Positions 27,334-36,382 of a stretch of DNA of 64,000 nt are shown one piece after another. Within the stretch, counting starts at the first letter, position 1; the number at the start of each line of letters is the position of its first letter. This stretch comes from Anoxybacillus tepidamans PS2 (GTDB lineage: Bacteria; Bacillota; Bacilli; Bacillales; Anoxybacillaceae): contig NZ_JHVN01000003.1 in the NCBI RefSeq assembly GCF_000620165.1, positions 1 through 64,000 of the forward strand, in the 5' to 3' direction. The notes under the pieces are model-generated. The model was not told the origin of the DNA. It ran no database searches and was given only the letters and a program-made list of their open reading frames with translations. The position numbers and the translations under genes are program-made.

Positions 27334-28701
27334 ATGAACAAAAAGTGGATTCCCGTATGGGGAGGAATCGCGGTTCTCCTTCTAGTTGCGGCGTTTTTTC
27401 TTCCTTTCCATGAAAGCCGGAACATAGGACAGCCAAATCATGTACAGCGGTTAACGACCGCGCCGCAGCCCACGCCAAACCGCGCAGGACATATAATGAT
27501 TACGCATGATAACCTAATGGCGAATCATCAATTGAAAATGAAGCTAAACAGCAGTTCCGCGGTAAAAATTATTCAACATAACGAACAAGACGAAAGCCAT
27601 TATTACAAAAACCAAATTACCGTCCGGTTCAAACATGTGCCCGCGGCGCCTGAATTAAGGCAAATCGAAAAAGCCATCGACGGAAAAATCGTCCGCCGGA
27701 TGAACCATATTTTTGTATTTGAGTCCAATATGCATACATTTGAGCGGCTTGAGGACTATTTTGCCGATCGGGCCGATGTGGACTATGCCGAACCGAACTA
27801 CATTTATTTGCAAAATGAAGTGCCGAACGACTCATTGTATTTAACGTACCAATGGAACTTGCCCGCGATTCAAACAGAGGAAGGCTGGAGGTTTTCCCGG
27901 GGAAATAAACATGTGACGATTGCGGTAGTTGACAGCGGCGTCGATTTAAATCATCCAGACCTCGTTCATCGCTTAGTCCCGGGATATAACGCCATCGAAG
28001 ATCATGGTTTGCCGCAAGATGACAACGGGCACGGAACGCACGTGGCCGGCATTATCGCCTCTGAAGCCAACAATCGGCAAGGGGTTGCCGGCATTACTTG
28101 GTTTAATCGGATTATGCCGATTAAAGCGTTGAATTCGGACGGACACGGTTCTTCGTTCGATGTGGCGAAAGGAATTATTTGGGCGGTCGACCACGGCGCT
28201 CGCGTCATTAACTTAAGCCTTGGGAATTATCAACCGTCCGAACTGTTAGAGGAAGCGGTTCGCTACGCCTATGACCGGGATGTCGTGCTCATTGCCGCTT
28301 CCGGAAACGACCATTCCGCACAGCCTAGTTTTCCAGCCGCATATCCCGAAGTGCTGAGCGTCGGCGCTGTCAATCCCGACGGTTCGCAAGCGGAATACTC
28401 GAATTACGGCGATTATTTAGACGTAGTAGCGCCCGGAACAAACATCGCCAGCACGTTTATTCACAACCAATACGCTGCTCTTTCAGGAACATCGATGGCA
28501 GCACCGCACGTGACGGCATTGGCAGGGCTCATTCGTTCGCTGAATCCACAGCTCACGAACAAACAGGTTATTCATATTATCCGAAAGTCGACGATCGACC
28601 TAGGCCCTCCTGGGAAAGATGCCCTGTTTGGCAACGGCTTAATTAATATATATAAGGCGATGCAAATGGCGAATCAAACGATCCAAAAAAGAGCCTCTTG
28701 A
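27334..28701 (+). CDS. Subtilisin-family serine protease (S8), membrane-anchored or secreted
   Basis: The 455-residue protein starts with a hydrophobic helix (residues 6-24) lacking a clear cleavage site, so it may stay anchored. A propeptide-like region (NQITVRFKH to YAEPNYIY, about 92-160) resembles fervidolysin-type prodomains. The catalytic domain has Asp in VVDSGVDLNHPD (about 200), His in NGHGTHVAGI (about 235) and Ser in LSGTSMAAPH (about 390). It shows little similarity to the other subtilase at 22676 outside the catalytic motifs. GGAGAGAGGTG precedes ATG at 27334. A terminator follows. Confidence 0.92.
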   Translation: MNKKWIPVWGGIAVLLLVAAFFLPFHESRNIGQPNHVQRLTTAPQPTPNRAGHIMITHDNLMANHQLKMKLNSSSAVKIIQHNEQDESHYYKNQITVRFKHVPAAPELRQIEKAIDGKIVRRMNHIFVFESNMHTFERLEDYFADRADVDYAEPNYIYLQNEVPNDSLYLTYQWNLPAIQTEEGWRFSRGNKHVTIAVVDSGVDLNHPDLVHRLVPGYNAIEDHGLPQDDNGHGTHVAGIIASEANNRQGVAGITWFNRIMPIKALNSDGHGSSFDVAKGIIWAVDHGARVINLSLGNYQPSELLEEAVRYAYDRDVVLIAASGNDHSAQPSFPAAYPEVLSVGAVNPDGSQAEYSNYGDYLDVVAPGTNIASTFIHNQYAALSGTSMAAPHVTALAGLIRSLNPQLTNKQVIHIIRKSTIDLGPPGKDALFGNGLINIYKAMQMANQTIQKRAS

Positions 28702-28756
28702 ATCATGCGTTCGCTTTTGCGGCGGAAAATCGGAAATGACATTCAGAACGAACAGC

Positions 28757-28787
28757 AGAAAAACTCGGCAATGGCCGAGTTTTTTCA
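28757..28787 (+). terminator. Terminator of second subtilase gene
   Basis: AAAAACTCGGC, a four-base loop and GCCGAGTTTTTT form a compact stem with T-run. Confidence 0.88.
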
Positions 28788-28809
28788 TATCCTATCCAAT
28801 CGCATTTAG

Positions 28810-29205
28810 TTATAAGCGGGCATCTTCGTTCTTGTTATCGAGCTGCTTTACAAAAACAAACCCGATCAAGTTCAATATTGCAGAAAATATCACACCCATA
28901 TATCCGGCTCTAATATACGGCATCAAAATATCCCACACATCTCTAATGACAGAGGGCGGAAAAATTTTGATGCCAATCCATGCAATGATGATAAAAGCGA
29001 TTCCTCCACTGAAAGATGCTTTTATAAAACCAGCCTTCTTGATTCGGTTCTTTTTTATCAAATACACAAAAATGCCGATCGGGACAATGAGAGAAAGAAA
29101 AAAAGCAATCCATAAACTGAACACTAATCTTGCCAACAAAAATAGAAGCAACAACAAAATCCCCAAACCGCTTCCTAAAAAATAAGCAGATTGATAAAAC
29201 TTCAT
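28810..29205 (-). CDS. Hypothetical four-helix membrane protein
   Basis: The 131-residue protein has four hydrophobic segments (about 8-30, 34-50, 66-86, 95-118) separated by a basic loop KKNRIKKAG. No family is recognised. GGGAGGGATTGGA precedes ATG at 29205. It stands alone between two solo elements/terminators. Confidence 0.7.
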   Translation of the reverse strand: MKFYQSAYFLGSGLGILLLLLFLLARLVFSLWIAFFLSLIVPIGIFVYLIKKNRIKKAGFIKASFSGGIAFIIIAWIGIKIFPPSVIRDVWDILMPYIRAGYMGVIFSAILNLIGFVFVKQLDNKNEDARL

Positions 29206-29318
29206 TCCAATCCCTCCCCCGACCGCTTTGCCATCGTATGATAATTAACTTATTAATATTTACTTTTTTTGCCATTTATAGAAACATTCAATTTGCCAAC
29301 GTTTTTCCGTAATTTTGA

Positions 29319-29369
29319 TTCACCCATAAACCCCCCGCCTTGAAACGGAGTGTAAGTGCGAAAGGTTCA
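29319..29369 (+). repeat. Solo IS605-type hairpin element C, degenerate
   Basis: It follows TTTGA (29314-29318). CCCCCCGCCTTGAAACGGAGTG and GGTTCA at the end match the family, but the GAGAAG box is lost and the stem is weak. Confidence 0.5.
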
Positions 29370-29407
29370 TCCTTTCCTTTAGCTACATCCACAATCCCTT
29401 CGTTGCT

Positions 29408-31258
29408 TCACACCGATTTTCCGTATTCCAAAAGCTCCTTTAGCTCCCATACATACTCTTCGGAACCGGTGACGATGAGCCGGTCGCCGATGCGCAATTC
29501 CGTATCCCCGTGCGGAATGAGCGACTTGTCGCCGCGGAAAATACGGACAATAATGCAGTCGCCTAAAAACGGAAACTGGCGAAGCAGCACACCGTGGTAA
29601 GCAGAATGGTTCATCTCAATTTCATGCAGGGCGACATCTTTATCCGTCAACATATGAACAATATGCGGCGATTCAATGAATGACCGCAATACCGCGGCCG
29701 CCGAAAGAGAAATCGAAGCTGTTTCAATGCCTATTGCTTGCAGTTCATGGACGGTGGCGGGTGAATCGACAAAGGCGATAACGCGCACCACACCTTGTTC
29801 TTTCGCCCATGTCGCCACTTGCATATTCGTCTCTTCATTGCCCGTCAACACAACAACGGTATCAGCGGCAAACGCCCCGTGGTCGCGCAATGTGTCGAAC
29901 GAATAATCCTCGATATCGACGATCGGAAAAACGTGATCAAGCGTTAACAATTCCAACTTTTCTTCTTTAATATGATATAGCGTTGTCTCATACAGCTGGG
30001 CATTTAAATCGCGGGCGGCTGCAAGCGTAAATTGGTTCGTCCCGATCAGCTTGACCGTTATTTTCCTAGCTGGTTCTTCTTTTTTGTCATACAGCTTTCT
30101 AAACATAATCGGCGAAACGACGCTCGTTAACACCGCCACTAAAATGAGCGCCCCCTTCATGTTTTCGTCGATCATTTTCATCCGCTCAGCAATCGTGGCC
30201 GCCGCGATGACGAGCGAGAGCGTCGAGACAAGCAAAAACCCGGAAGCGAGGGTTGTTTTTCCATCGTACCAGATGCGAAGCAAATAGACAGGCGCCACCT
30301 TGGAAATGACAAGCGCGATAAATAGCAGCGGAATTAACAATAAAATTTTTGGTTCGGCAAACAGCGGCCGCAAATCTAAGTTCACCCCGACCATCACAAA
30401 GAAAATCGGAATGAAAAAGCCGTAGCCGAACGAATCGAGCTTATGCATAAAATCTTGGTTCGGCGCCAATAGCGAGACGAGAACGCCAGCCAAAAACGCC
30501 CCTAAAATCTTTTCCGCCCCTAGCGTTTCCGACAGCGCCACAAGTACGATAATGAGCGCAAAAACAGCGCGCGTGCCGATTTGAATCGTCCCTTTCGCCA
30601 TCGTATCGACAAACGAACGGCGCTTGAAATATTTCCCGGCAAAGTAAAACACAACTCCCGCGCCAAACAATACAAGAAGCAGCCATGTATTTCCTTGTCC
30701 TTGGCCACTAGTTGAGACGAACACCGCGAGCAAAATCATTGTTACTAAATCGGCAATGACTGCGATCAGCAAAATCGTCTGGCCGATCGACGTTTTCATC
30801 AGCTGCGCATCTTTCAATGTCGGCACAACAACACCAAGAGAAATCGTCGAAATAATAAGCGTCATCAAAAACGGGTTGTCAACATAACCAGCCCACACAA
30901 ACACATAGGACAACCCAAGCGATACGGCAAAAATGGCAACAAACACGATCGATGCGAGGGCAAACGTGTTCGGTTCTTTCGCTTCCTTCCCTTTTGCCTT
31001 GCGGGCAAAGGCGGAAAAATCGATTTCTAGACCGCTTAAAAACATAAGGAAAAGAAAACCGAGCGTCGATAGCGTGTCTAGCCACGTGTCGTGCTTCACA
31101 ACGTTCAACCCCGTTTTGCCGATGATGATGCCAATTACAATTTCAGCCACGACAACTGGAATGACTTGAAGGCGAAAACGATGCAGGAGAAGCGGAGTGA
31201 AAAATGCGGCGACGATGACGATGAGCAACGATGTGATGGAGGAGTGCTGTTCCATCAT
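29408..31258 (-). CDS. Monovalent cation:proton antiporter (CPA2/KefB type) with TrkA domains
   Basis: The 616-residue protein has an N-terminal antiporter domain with about twelve membrane segments (residues 10-390). A cytoplasmic RCK/TrkA-N-like nucleotide-binding region (about 405-530) and a TrkA-C domain follow (about 535-615; FRGDKSLIPHGDTELRIGDRLIV is split across this domain). Such proteins exchange K+ or Na+ for H+. Two adjacent ATGs at 31258 and 31255 follow GGGGGG. A longer in-frame start at 31399 has no ribosome site. Likely monocistronic. Confidence 0.88.
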   Translation of the reverse strand: MMEQHSSITSLLIVIVAAFFTPLLLHRFRLQVIPVVVAEIVIGIIIGKTGLNVVKHDTWLDTLSTLGFLFLMFLSGLEIDFSAFARKAKGKEAKEPNTFALASIVFVAIFAVSLGLSYVFVWAGYVDNPFLMTLIISTISLGVVVPTLKDAQLMKTSIGQTILLIAVIADLVTMILLAVFVSTSGQGQGNTWLLLVLFGAGVVFYFAGKYFKRRSFVDTMAKGTIQIGTRAVFALIIVLVALSETLGAEKILGAFLAGVLVSLLAPNQDFMHKLDSFGYGFFIPIFFVMVGVNLDLRPLFAEPKILLLIPLLFIALVISKVAPVYLLRIWYDGKTTLASGFLLVSTLSLVIAAATIAERMKMIDENMKGALILVAVLTSVVSPIMFRKLYDKKEEPARKITVKLIGTNQFTLAAARDLNAQLYETTLYHIKEEKLELLTLDHVFPIVDIEDYSFDTLRDHGAFAADTVVVLTGNEETNMQVATWAKEQGVVRVIAFVDSPATVHELQAIGIETASISLSAAAVLRSFIESPHIVHMLTDKDVALHEIEMNHSAYHGVLLRQFPFLGDCIIVRIFRGDKSLIPHGDTELRIGDRLIVTGSEEYVWELKELLEYGKSV

Positions 31259-31552
31259 CGTTCCCCCCTTTCGTTCGTTTCCACTATTATATAAGGTTCT
31301 ATGCCGTTTTACAATTTTTCCATTTGAACAACAAATGTCCCTGCACCGTAAATTATTGTAAAAAAATCCTATGCCAAAACGCATAGGAAGACATCTCATT
31401 TTTGATGTATGGGTTGCAGGCGATAATGAAGCGCCGCCCGCTTATTAGAACGGGGAATCTATCTTCTATTTATTATAACCATTGCCAATTTGATGGCGCT
31501 CGCCTTCTACCTCTCTAGAAGAAAGGTTCCCCCTTTCGACTGTTAACGCGTC
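31259..31552. other. Intergenic region between antiporter and YIEGIA genes
   Basis: No gene is seen in about 290 bases. It should contain the antiporter promoter (minus strand). No clear terminator is visible after 31553. Confidence 0.4.
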
Positions 31553-31759
31553 TTATATCCTATACACAAGATAATCGCCGCATTTTAGCTGCGTCACCTC
31601 GGCTTTTAAGCTTTTGGCGATATCTTGCGTGATTTGCTTCTGCTCTTCTTCATTAGCCGCAAGTAGGGCCAACACGTTGCCGCCAAGCACGCGCTCGCGG
31701 TTGAGTGTAACGTACGCAAGAATTTGATAAGGCGGTTTCGTCGTCGCTTCTTTACCCAT
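31553..31759 (-). CDS. Capping complex subunit for YIEGIA-like protein
   Basis: The 68-residue protein begins MGKEATTKPPYQILAYVTLN and directly follows the YIEGIA-family gene (ATG right after its TAA, with GGGGAAGAG inside that gene). This pairing and size match the small partner annotated with YIEGIA proteins in Bacillaceae. Exact role is unknown; probably forms a complex with its membrane neighbour. Confidence 0.7.
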   Translation of the reverse strand: MGKEATTKPPYQILAYVTLNRERVLGGNVLALLAANEEEQKQITQDIAKSLKAEVTQLKCGDYLVYRI

Positions 31760-32671
31760 TTACTCTTCCCCCCAAAAATTTGTTTTCATCACCGAATGGC
31801 TCTTTTTCGTGCTTTCAAGAAGCGGCGTTCTTTTGATCGCTTCAATGAACGCTTTTTCGCTGCGGACGATCGGCACGAGCGTCACGATGACGCGTCCTTG
31901 TTCATAGTCTTTGCGCGTAAAGTTGTACCGCTTCACCCCGACGGCTCTCGTCGCTTCAAATAGGATGGCTTGCCGCTGGCCGAAGTGGTCCAATGTGATG
32001 CGGAAATGCTCTTCGCGCGGCACAATCACCGCAGCGATGCCTTCTTTTTCGAACAGTTCTCTCGCGCGGTCCGTGCCGAGCTGGTTTGTCACAAACATGC
32101 CGTCGACAAACAGCTCGGAATCTTTGACTTCCACCTTCCCGAGCTTCACATCGGCAATATCGCCGACCGTTTTTCCTTTCGAAAAACGCTTTAATATGAA
32201 TAAAACGATGAGTCCGACCACAGCGCCGATAGAAACGCTCGCCCATTGCGCGAGATGGGACGAAAGCTGCATTGCCACTCCTGTCACTAAAGCGACGACA
32301 AGCGCGAAATAATTCCGGGCCTCAAACGTCTTGGCGATGCCGTCGATATATGCATCTCCCCTCGGCGTGAACTCCGTGTTCTCCAAATCCTTTAAACTAT
32401 CGCGCTCCGCTCTCCGCACATCGCGGAATTGCTGGATCGCCAGCGTCAAAAACGTGACCGCGACAAAATTCTTTGTCATGATCGCTGGAATGGCCACCGC
32501 TCCGAGCGCCGCGGCCACAAATCCCGTCACTAAATGAATCAAATAACCGTTCGGATAGCTCGGATATTGCCGGTAATCTTCTTTAATCGTAACAAGCCGG
32601 GCGAAAAAGCCGACAATTAACGCCGTGACCATAGTCGCCAAATGCTCCGACGAAATCATATCGCTTCTCAT
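31760..32671 (-). CDS. YIEGIA family membrane protein
   Basis: The 303-residue protein has about five membrane segments in its first 175 residues and a soluble C-terminal domain. The family signature appears as YIDGIAKTFEARNYF (about residues 108-122). It is followed immediately by its small partner gene. Present in spore-forming Bacilli; function not established. GGGAGG lies about ten bases upstream of ATG 32671, with an alternative in-frame ATG four codons later. Confidence 0.8.
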   Translation of the reverse strand: MRSDMISSEHLATMVTALIVGFFARLVTIKEDYRQYPSYPNGYLIHLVTGFVAAALGAVAIPAIMTKNFVAVTFLTLAIQQFRDVRRAERDSLKDLENTEFTPRGDAYIDGIAKTFEARNYFALVVALVTGVAMQLSSHLAQWASVSIGAVVGLIVLFILKRFSKGKTVGDIADVKLGKVEVKDSELFVDGMFVTNQLGTDRARELFEKEGIAAVIVPREEHFRITLDHFGQRQAILFEATRAVGVKRYNFTRKDYEQGRVIVTLVPIVRSEKAFIEAIKRTPLLESTKKSHSVMKTNFWGEE

Positions 32672-32838
32672 GAAAAAGAGCCTCCCGAAACATCGATATC
32701 TGGATTATTTTTTTAAAACTTCAACGCAATTATTCCCGCTGAAAGCGAAAAATACCTTTTTGTTTGGTTCGTGCCGATAAAAATAGCGTGATATTGGGTA
32801 CAATACAGAACGAACAATTCGGAAAAGGAGCATGGTCT

Positions 32839-33045
32839 ATGGCTGAAACGACGATTTTTGTCGCTGAAGCGGCATCGCAACAGCCGATTCAGCAAATCGA
32901 ACATCTGCTAAACGGGCTTGACGGCGTACAGCGGGTTCTAATCGACACCGCTGACGGCGAAGTGAAGATCGAGTTTGACGAGAGGAAAATCTCGAAAGAA
33001 CGCATTATCATCACCTTGCAGCAGCATAACTTTCGCGTGCACTAA
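32839..33045 (+). CDS. Heavy-metal-associated-like small protein lacking CxxC
   Basis: The 68-residue protein has the beta-alpha-beta-beta-alpha-beta pattern and the sequence GVQRVLIDTADGEVKIEFDERKIS typical of HMA (CopZ-like) domains. The metal-binding CxxC is absent: it reads EAASQQPIQQ there. It may be a non-metal partner or degenerate copy. AAAAGGAG precedes ATG at 32839; an upstream in-frame ATG at 32764 is less likely. Confidence 0.7.
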   Translation: MAETTIFVAEAASQQPIQQIEHLLNGLDGVQRVLIDTADGEVKIEFDERKISKERIIITLQQHNFRVH

Positions 33046-33090
33046 TGACTGAGAGGCTGTACACGCAAAAAGGGAACATTCGGATCACAA

Positions 33091-33308
33091 GTGTTGATGA
33101 TCCATTATTTTACTAAAAATATGGAATGATATAGCTAGACACAAGCTTTTCTGCCTCTTCCCTCGAACAAGAACGCTAGCCTGCAAATGCATTTGCCCGC
33201 AAAGCGTTCGTTGTTCGAGGAGGGCATTCTATAGGCATGTTCAGTTGACTACGGCAGAAAAGCTAGGAATCAAGCAATGCCAATTGGTTTTTATTAGATC
33301 ATCAACAC
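33091..33308. mobile_element. MITE-like element with IS4-type terminal repeats and nested palindromes
   Basis: GTGTTGATGATC (33091-33102) is repeated inverted at 33297-33308, giving a 218-base element without coding capacity. The same tip starts the two IS4-family remnants at 15874 and 18848, so that family could move it. Inside are nested inverted repeats: 33144-33155 with 33253-33264, 33161-33177 with 33203-33220, and a central GCAAATGCATTTGC palindrome (33183-33196). No target duplication is obvious. Confidence 0.65.
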
Positions 33309-33324
33309 ACCTGCATTTGGATAA

Positions 33325-33353
33325 GAAAAAGGGTGTCTCGTTTGCGACACCCT
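33325..33353 (-). terminator. Terminator of pirin gene
   Basis: GGGTGTCTCG / CGACACCC hairpin, read on the minus strand, is followed by CTTTTTCTTAT, just after the stop codon at 33359. Confidence 0.8.
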
Positions 33354-33358
33354 CGATT

Positions 33359-34192
33359 TTATTCGGCAAATTTTCCTTCCTGATAATCACGAATGGCTTG
33401 AACAATTTCCTCGCGCGTATTCATGACAAACGGCCCGTAAGCGACCACCGGCTCAATGACTGGCTCGCCGGCATAAAGGAGCACGCGCAGCTTCTCGATC
33501 GCTGTCACGGTCAGCTCGCTTTCTTCGCTATCGTCATGCCGGCTTAAAAAGAGCGCCTGCCTTGCGGTTCCTTCGGTCGCCTCCGCTCCAAATGTTCCGC
33601 GTCCTTCGAGTATGTAAAGAAAACCGTTATAGCGGCCCGGCAAATCTTGCACGATGCTCGCTCCCGGTTCCAAAATCATTTCCACCATCGTCACCGGAAC
33701 ATGATTGAGCGCCGGCGCTGTCACTCCTTTCGACGATCCAGAAAAGACGCGAATGAGCGCCCCTTCTTCTTGTCGGACCGGCATATCTTCCGCCCGCAAA
33801 TTTTGATAACGCGGCTCGGTCATTTTTTTCGCGCTCGGCAAGTTCACCCATAGCTGCAGGCTATGAACCGTCGAACCCGGCGCTGGATCTTCTTTATGAA
33901 TGACGCCTCTTCCTGCCGTCATCCATTGTACATCCCCCGCACCAAGCGTTCCATGACCAGCTTTATTGTCGTAGTGCTCTAACTGTCCGTCGATCACGTA
34001 GGTAACTGTTTCAATGCCGCGGTGCGGATGAAAATCAAACGTTCCTTTTTGAAAAATATCTTCCATCAAAAATAAAAACGGGTCATATTCTTGCCAATTG
34101 CCTGGCTCCAATACAGGACCGCTTTGATGGATCGGACTGTTCATTTGCATTTGTACGGTTCGCACATAGCGAATGCTGCGCTGTACGGCCAT
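33359..34192 (-). CDS. Pirin family protein
   Basis: The 277-residue protein has the bicupin pirin fold. The N-terminal cupin carries metal ligands in FHPHRGIETVTYVIDG (H56, H58 and the later HKE of GRGVIHKEDP). The DVQWMTAGRGV motif is characteristic. Pirins bind Fe and some have quercetin dioxygenase activity. The gene stands alone with a terminator after it. GGAGGGG precedes ATG at 34192. Confidence 0.9.
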   Translation of the reverse strand: MAVQRSIRYVRTVQMQMNSPIHQSGPVLEPGNWQEYDPFLFLMEDIFQKGTFDFHPHRGIETVTYVIDGQLEHYDNKAGHGTLGAGDVQWMTAGRGVIHKEDPAPGSTVHSLQLWVNLPSAKKMTEPRYQNLRAEDMPVRQEEGALIRVFSGSSKGVTAPALNHVPVTMVEMILEPGASIVQDLPGRYNGFLYILEGRGTFGAEATEGTARQALFLSRHDDSEESELTVTAIEKLRVLLYAGEPVIEPVVAYGPFVMNTREEIVQAIRDYQEGKFAE

Positions 34193-34370
34193 ACGATCCC
34201 CTCCTTTTTATGCAAAACTTTCGCTTGTATCGTACCTTATTGGATAAATGAAAGGCAAATGTTTTAGACAACCATTTTTCCTAACTATACAGCTTGCGAT
34301 TGGAATAGCATTATTTAGTATTAGTAAATATAAAAACATATCGGAACATTGCTTGCATGTATATTTTTAA

Positions 34371-34429
34371 CATAACTGCCGAGAAGTCTCGCGCCTCTTA
34401 ACGGAATGTAGCTGGGAGAGGCCCATTCA
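34371..34429 (+). repeat. Solo IS605-type hairpin element D
   Basis: It follows TTTAA (34366-34370), then CATAACTGCC, GAGAAG, TCTCGCGCCTC, TTAACGGAATG, TAGCTGGGAGAGG and ATTCA. Stem arms carry compensatory and non-compensatory changes, so it is an older copy. Confidence 0.7.
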
Positions 34430-34570
34430 CGAGGCTATTTGCTTGCAATATATGATAGAGTTTAGTAGAATTATTTTGAATTAAAAATATCCCAAATTGA
34501 GACATTTGTATTTCTTTTAGTTTATTACACAAACTACAACAGCAAAACTACACGAAAGGAAAGATGCAAA

Positions 34571-35206
34571 ATGGCAAAAGTACTTTACATCACAGCTCAT
34601 CCACACGATCACACTCAATCCTACAGCATGGCGGTAGGAAAAGCATTTATCGATGCTTACAAGGAAGTTAATCCAAATCATGAGATTGTACATATCGATC
34701 TCTACAAAGAAGACATTCCGCAAATTGATGCCGATGTATTTAGCGGTTGGGGAAAACTTCGAACTGGCAAAGGGTTTGAAGAGCTTTCCGCGGAAGAAAA
34801 AGCAAAAGTGGGACGCCTATCGGAATTATGCGACCAATTTATTTCTGCTGACAAATATGTGTTTGTGACACCGATGTGGAATTTCTCATTCCCGCCAGTG
34901 ATGAAAGCATATATTGATGCTGTGGCTGTTGCGGGCAAAACGTTTAAATATACCGAACAAGGTCCAGTTGGCTTATTAACAGACAAAAAAGCTCTCCATA
35001 TTCAAGCAAGCGGCGGCATTTATTCCGAAGGTCCAGCAGCTGCAATGGAAATGGGACATCGCTACTTAAGCGCCATCATGCAGTTCTTCGGCGTGCCTTC
35101 TTTTGAAGGATTGTTTGTTGAAGGACATAACGCCATGCCTGACAAAGCTGGGGAAATTAAAGAAAAGGCGATCGCGCGCGCCAAAGATTTAGCTCAAACT
35201 TTCTAA
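34571..35206 (+). CDS. azoR: FMN-dependent NADH-azoreductase
   Basis: The 211-residue flavodoxin-fold protein starts [17 protein letters not shown], the FMN-phosphate loop of the AzoR family. It has [25 protein letters not shown] (about 98-122) as the isoalloxazine-contacting segment and SGGIYSEGP near 150. It reduces azo compounds and quinones with NADH. AAGGAAAG precedes ATG. A good terminator follows. Gene name given by family. Confidence 0.9.
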   Translation: MAKVLYITAHPHDHTQSYSMAVGKAFIDAYKEVNPNHEIVHIDLYKEDIPQIDADVFSGWGKLRTGKGFEELSAEEKAKVGRLSELCDQFISADKYVFVTPMWNFSFPPVMKAYIDAVAVAGKTFKYTEQGPVGLLTDKKALHIQASGGIYSEGPAAAMEMGHRYLSAIMQFFGVPSFEGLFVEGHNAMPDKAGEIKEKAIARAKDLAQTF

Positions 35207-35221
35207 TTCAACACAGCAAAA

Positions 35222-35260
35222 CAGCCTGAATCCTATTTATAAGGGTTCAGGCTGTTGCTT
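35222..35260 (+). terminator. Terminator of azoreductase gene
   Basis: CAGCCTGAA(T)CC with GGGTTCAGGCTG, then TTGCTTTTCT. Strong stem, 15 bases after the stop. Confidence 0.85.
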
Positions 35261-35352
35261 TTCTAAACGTTCTCCCTGTATTTTTCGCTCAAGCAGGACA
35301 ACGGACTCTTTTCATCCGTTTTTCCGCTTTTTAGGCCGGCCAACAAGGCAAC

Positions 35353-36093
35353 TTACTCGCTTTTGGTTTGCTCGACAAGACGACGCAGCTGCTCTTTGAC
35401 ATTGTGATGGCACAAACCGCCGTGATAACAAATCACGGAGTCGACATCTAAATCAGCAAGCTTTTCAAGCGAACGCACCGCTTCCGCCATATCCAAGGTC
35501 GTCTCTGGCATAGGCCCTAATAATTCACCATTTAAACACGCAATCGCGTCCCCAGCGACAAGCAGCTTATGTTTCTTTAAGTAGAGGCTAATATGACCTG
35601 GCGTATGCCCCGGCGTAAAAATGACTTGAATCCCTCCGCCATACGGAAGCTCTTGATGGTCTGCTAACACCTCATCGACTTTCGCCCGCGGCGGGTTTTC
35701 CGCTAAAGCCCGCATGGCTGGCGGAAGCGATTCCCATCTTTCTTTCGGCATCCGGTTCGGATCGAGCTTGAATAAAGGACGCTCCCCTTCAATATGAGGC
35801 TTTTCAAGCGCATGCGCATACACTTTGACGCGCTCGCCGCATTCTTGAAGAATAGCGGGAAGACTGCCGATGTGATCAATATCTTGATGAGTGATAATGA
35901 CTGCCTTCAATTGCTCAAAAGAAACACCCGCTTGGTTCATCGCCCGGCGAATCGCTTCGAGCTGTCCAGGCACCCCAGTATCGATCAACACCGCTCCTTC
36001 TTCATCCCAAATCAGCGTCGGATTGAACACCATCCGTTGACCGAAAGCCTCGACTTGTAGTTCTAGCACTTCCACTCCATGAGCCACTTTCAT
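35353..36093 (-). CDS. MBL-fold metallo-hydrolase
   Basis: The 246-residue protein has the metallo-beta-lactamase signature THQDIDHIGS (residues about 69-78; HxDxDH). Further ligands are PGHTPGHISLY and CYHGGLCHHN. Family members hydrolyse thioesters, lactones or other esters through a two-zinc centre. No neighbour shows the substrate. AGGAGGC precedes ATG at 36093. Monocistronic. Confidence 0.88.
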   Translation of the reverse strand: MKVAHGVEVLELQVEAFGQRMVFNPTLIWDEEGAVLIDTGVPGQLEAIRRAMNQAGVSFEQLKAVIITHQDIDHIGSLPAILQECGERVKVYAHALEKPHIEGERPLFKLDPNRMPKERWESLPPAMRALAENPPRAKVDEVLADHQELPYGGGIQVIFTPGHTPGHISLYLKKHKLLVAGDAIACLNGELLGPMPETTLDMAEAVRSLEKLADLDVDSVICYHGGLCHHNVKEQLRRLVEQTKSE

Positions 36094-36382
36094 TTGCTAG
36101 CCTCCTTTGCACTTCTGCTAAACCTTACATATATTTTTTACCACACATCTTTAATTTTGTAAATATAAATTTTTATTATATCATAAAATATTTAATTTGT
36201 AAATAGTTTTGTTATTTTCTTATGAAAAACTCGTTGCTTTATGTTTTGGTAAGACCGAACTCCAGCGAATTGATTGCTTGATTTCCACAGCTATAGAAAC
36301 CGTTCTGATGGACATAAAAACGAAGAGGCGGCAAACAGAACTCCTGTGCCCGCCTCTATTTAGCTGCATCCACGCATCATGG
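36094..36382. other. Intergenic region with bioC terminator
   Basis: AT-rich, no gene. It contains the terminator of the bio operon (below) and presumably the promoter of the MBL hydrolase gene. Confidence 0.5.
36315..36356 (-). terminator. Terminator of bio operon
   Basis: On the minus strand GAGGCGGGCACAG, loop, CTGTTTGCCGCCTC is followed by TTCGTTTTTAT, about 27 bases after the bioC stop. Confidence 0.75.

Noticed and set aside
28736-29185. 149-residue plus-strand frame
   Set aside because: It is the shadow of the minus-strand four-helix membrane protein at 28810-29205, which has a ribosome site and coherent membrane segments.
33050-33360. Riboswitch or T-box upstream of a gene
   Set aside because: The structured region is bounded by inverted IS4-type tips and faces the 3' ends of both neighbouring genes, so it is a MITE-like element and not a leader.
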